From contig JAICLN010000269.1 of assembly GCA_025925615.1 (NCBI GenBank), positions 1 to 5,941 on the forward strand: a stretch of DNA of 5,941 nt, written 5' to 3'. The notes below the pieces were generated by a model. That model was not told where the DNA came from and ran no database searches. It was given only the letters and a program-made list of their open reading frames with translations. Source of the DNA: Actinomycetospora sp. (GTDB taxonomy: Bacteria > Actinomycetota > Actinomycetes > Mycobacteriales > Pseudonocardiaceae). The translations under genes and the position numbers were made by a program. Positions 4,741 to 5,941 of this stretch are shown here, piece after piece; position 1 is the first letter of the stretch, and every line of letters starts with the position of its first letter.

Positions 4741-5418
4741 GTGAGCCTCACCGCGTCGCCGACGCCACCCGCGTCGCCGGTCAAGCCCCGGCTGCGGGGC
4801 TGGCTGCACCTGTGGTCGTTCGCGGTCGGGATCGCGGCCGGCGCGACGCTCATCGCGCTGGCCGGCTCGACGGTCTCCGCCGCCGCCGCTGCCGCGTGCG
4901 CGGTCTACTCGGCGACCGTCCTCGGCCTGTTCGGGATCAGCGCGCTCTACCACCGGCGGTCGTGGACGTCGGTCCGCTCCCGCACGACGATGAAGCGGCT
5001 CGACCACGCGATGATCTTCATCTTCATCGCGGGGACCTACACGCCGTTCGCCGTGCTCGCCCTCCCCGAGCCGACCGGTCTGGTCGTCCTGTTCGTGGTC
5101 TGGTTCGGCGCGATCGGCGGCGCGACGCTCAAGCTCGTGCGTCCGCACGCCCCGCGGTGGGTCGGGGTGCCGTTCTACCTGGCACTGGGGTGGGTCGCGG
5201 TGTTCGTCCTCCCCGACCTCCTCCACCGCGGGGGCGTGGCGGCGCTGGTCCTGCTCCTCGTGGGCGGTGGCTTCTACACCCTGGGTGCGCTCTGCTACGC
5301 CTTCCGGCGCCCCGTCGGATGGCCCACGACGTTCGGGTTCCACGAGTTCTTCCACGCGGCCACCGTCGTCGCGGCCATCTGCCACTACATCGCGATCTGG
5401 CTGGTGCTCTACGCCTGA
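4741..5418 (+). CDS. trhA: Hemolysin III / TrhA (PAQR-like) membrane homeostasis protein
   Basis: A 225-residue polytopic membrane protein of the hemolysin III family, the bacterial branch of the PAQR superfamily. Bacterial members are linked to membrane fluidity/fatty-acid homeostasis rather than proven haemolysis. Seven hydrophobic segments lie at roughly 22-41, 46-68, 88-106, 112-130, 142-160, 165-187 and 206-224. The family metal-site residues are present: S67 and H71 in SALYHRR, D88 in LDHAMIFIFIAGTYTPF, and H201, H205 and H215 in FGFHEFFHAATVVAAICHY. Length is normal for the family. GTG 4741 is chosen because the -10 box ends 7 nt upstream and because the hydrophobic N-terminus follows at the expected distance; a longer frame from 4579 would run through the uppS promoter. 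Its divergent pairing with the short-chain prenyl synthase resembles mycobacterial Rv1085c-Rv1086. Its 3' end overlaps the next gene tail to tail by 10 nt. Confidence 0.94.
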   Translation: MSLTASPTPPASPVKPRLRGWLHLWSFAVGIAAGATLIALAGSTVSAAAAAACAVYSATVLGLFGISALYHRRSWTSVRSRTTMKRLDHAMIFIFIAGTYTPFAVLALPEPTGLVVLFVVWFGAIGGATLKLVRPHAPRWVGVPFYLALGWVAVFVLPDLLHRGGVAALVLLLVGGGFYTLGALCYAFRRPVGWPTTFGFHEFFHAATVVAAICHYIAIWLVLYA

Positions 5419-5909
5419 TCGGTCGGGGTCTCGTCCTCGTCGTCGTCCCCGTCGAGCCGCGGGCCCCGCGCCCGGAGCTCGTCGACCGTGCTCATCGCCT
5501 CGCGCAGCTCGGCCAGCCACGGCTCGGTGTGGTCACCGACCAGGGCCACCGCCCACGCCAGCGCCTCCGAGCGCGACCGCGCGACACCCGCGTCGACGAG
5601 GGTGTCCAGCACCCGCCGCTCGGGCTGGCGCAGCCGCGTCATCACTGGGACCGACAGCGTCGTGAAGAGCTCCTCGACGCCGTCGTCGTCGTCGCCCTCG
5701 CCGCGGATTCGCGCACCCCAGGCCACCTTGCGCCCGTAGCGGTGCTCCGCCTGCCGGGCGATCTCCATGCGGTCCTCGCGGGTCTCCTCGCGGAACCGGC
5801 TGATCCGGCCGGCCGCGGTGGCCGCCCGGGCCGCGGGGTCGGCGTCCGGCGCCGACTCCGGCGCCGGCCGCTCGCCGACGAGCCGGATCTCCACCCCGGC
5901 GACGGTCAC
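5409..5909 (-). CDS. Uncharacterised protein with ribbon-helix-helix-like C-terminal half
   Basis: A 166-residue protein (from GTG 5909) that I cannot assign to a named family. Residues 1-30 are Pro/Ala-rich; 35-65 are a charged helix ending in HRYGRKVAWGARI. Residues 71-80 are an acidic linker (EGDDDDGVEE). Residues 82-125, FTTLSVPVMTRLRQPERRV and then LDTLVDAGVARSRSEALAWAVALV, have the strand-helix-turn-helix layout and the SRSEAL helix start typical of MetJ/Arc ribbon-helix-helix folds, so DNA binding is possible but unproven. The tail (154-166) is acidic. The frame stays open upstream to the right edge (AGWFPGAPAV precedes residue 1), so the true start may lie outside the window; GGGG about 8 nt upstream is a modest ribosome site for GTG 5909. 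The stop codon lies inside the trhA coding region. Confidence 0.78.
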   Translation of the reverse strand: MTVAGVEIRLVGERPAPESAPDADPAARAATAAGRISRFREETREDRMEIARQAEHRYGRKVAWGARIRGEGDDDDGVEELFTTLSVPVMTRLRQPERRVLDTLVDAGVARSRSEALAWAVALVGDHTEPWLAELREAMSTVDELRARGPRLDGDDDEDETPTDQA

Positions 5910-5941
5910 CGCCGGCGCCCCGGGGAACCACCCCGCGGGGA

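Noticed and set aside
4681..5520. 279-residue minus-strand open frame
   Set aside because: Antisense to trhA; highly charged Arg/Glu/Asp product typical of a shadow of a membrane-protein gene in GC-rich DNA.
5409..5941. Toxin-antitoxin antitoxin role for the RHH-like protein
   Set aside because: No small toxin gene is adjacent in the window (the neighbour is convergent trhA), and the protein is longer than typical RHH antitoxins.

Overview
The window is very GC-rich DNA with strong G/C preference at third codon positions. GTG starts are frequent, and several genes have a -10 box about 7-9 nt before the start codon (leaderless style). This points to an actinobacterium, most likely of the Pseudonocardiaceae/mycobacterial side of the phylum. 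The divergent pair of a hemolysin III/TrhA-type membrane protein and a cis-isoprenyl diphosphate synthase, with a PIN-PhoH gene nearby, recalls the Rv1085c-Rv1086 pair and the Rv1095 (phoH2) neighbourhood of Mycobacterium tuberculosis. That comparison is from memory, not from an alignment.

Layout, left to right. (1) Positions 1-1265, minus strand: most of a PIN-PhoH (PhoH2-type) ribonuclease/ATPase gene that runs off the left edge. Behind it lies a long leader region (1266-1617) with several palindromes and a candidate promoter. (2) Positions 1618-2940, minus strand: a DUF885-family putative metallohydrolase with an HEAYPGHH motif. (3) Positions 2941-3283: a divergent control region that is less GC-rich towards its right half and holds a 13-nt inverted repeat and repeated CACTCGAT boxes. 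(4) Positions 3284-3661, plus strand: a small secreted protein with a histidine-rich segment and a C-terminal two-cysteine module. (5) Positions 3662-3818: two large stem-loops back to back between convergent genes. (6) Positions 3819-4598, minus strand: a UppS-family cis-prenyltransferase with features of the short-chain (Z,E-FPP synthase) subgroup. (7) Positions 4599-4740: a divergent promoter region with a 10+10 bp dyad. (8) Positions 4741-5418, plus strand: a seven-helix TrhA/hemolysin III protein. (9) Positions 5409-5909, minus strand: an uncharacterised protein with a ribbon-helix-helix-like C-terminal half, overlapping trhA tail to tail by 10 nt and possibly starting beyond the right edge.

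Most of the window looks like ordinary chromosomal housekeeping and envelope functions: polyprenyl precursor synthesis, membrane homeostasis, RNA turnover, a hydrolase. I see no mobile element, CRISPR array, tRNA or rRNA. The least explained part is the secreted His-rich protein with its elaborate upstream control region and twin downstream stem-loops. The paired leaderless promoters around the 4629-4667 dyad are the clearest regulatory puzzle.
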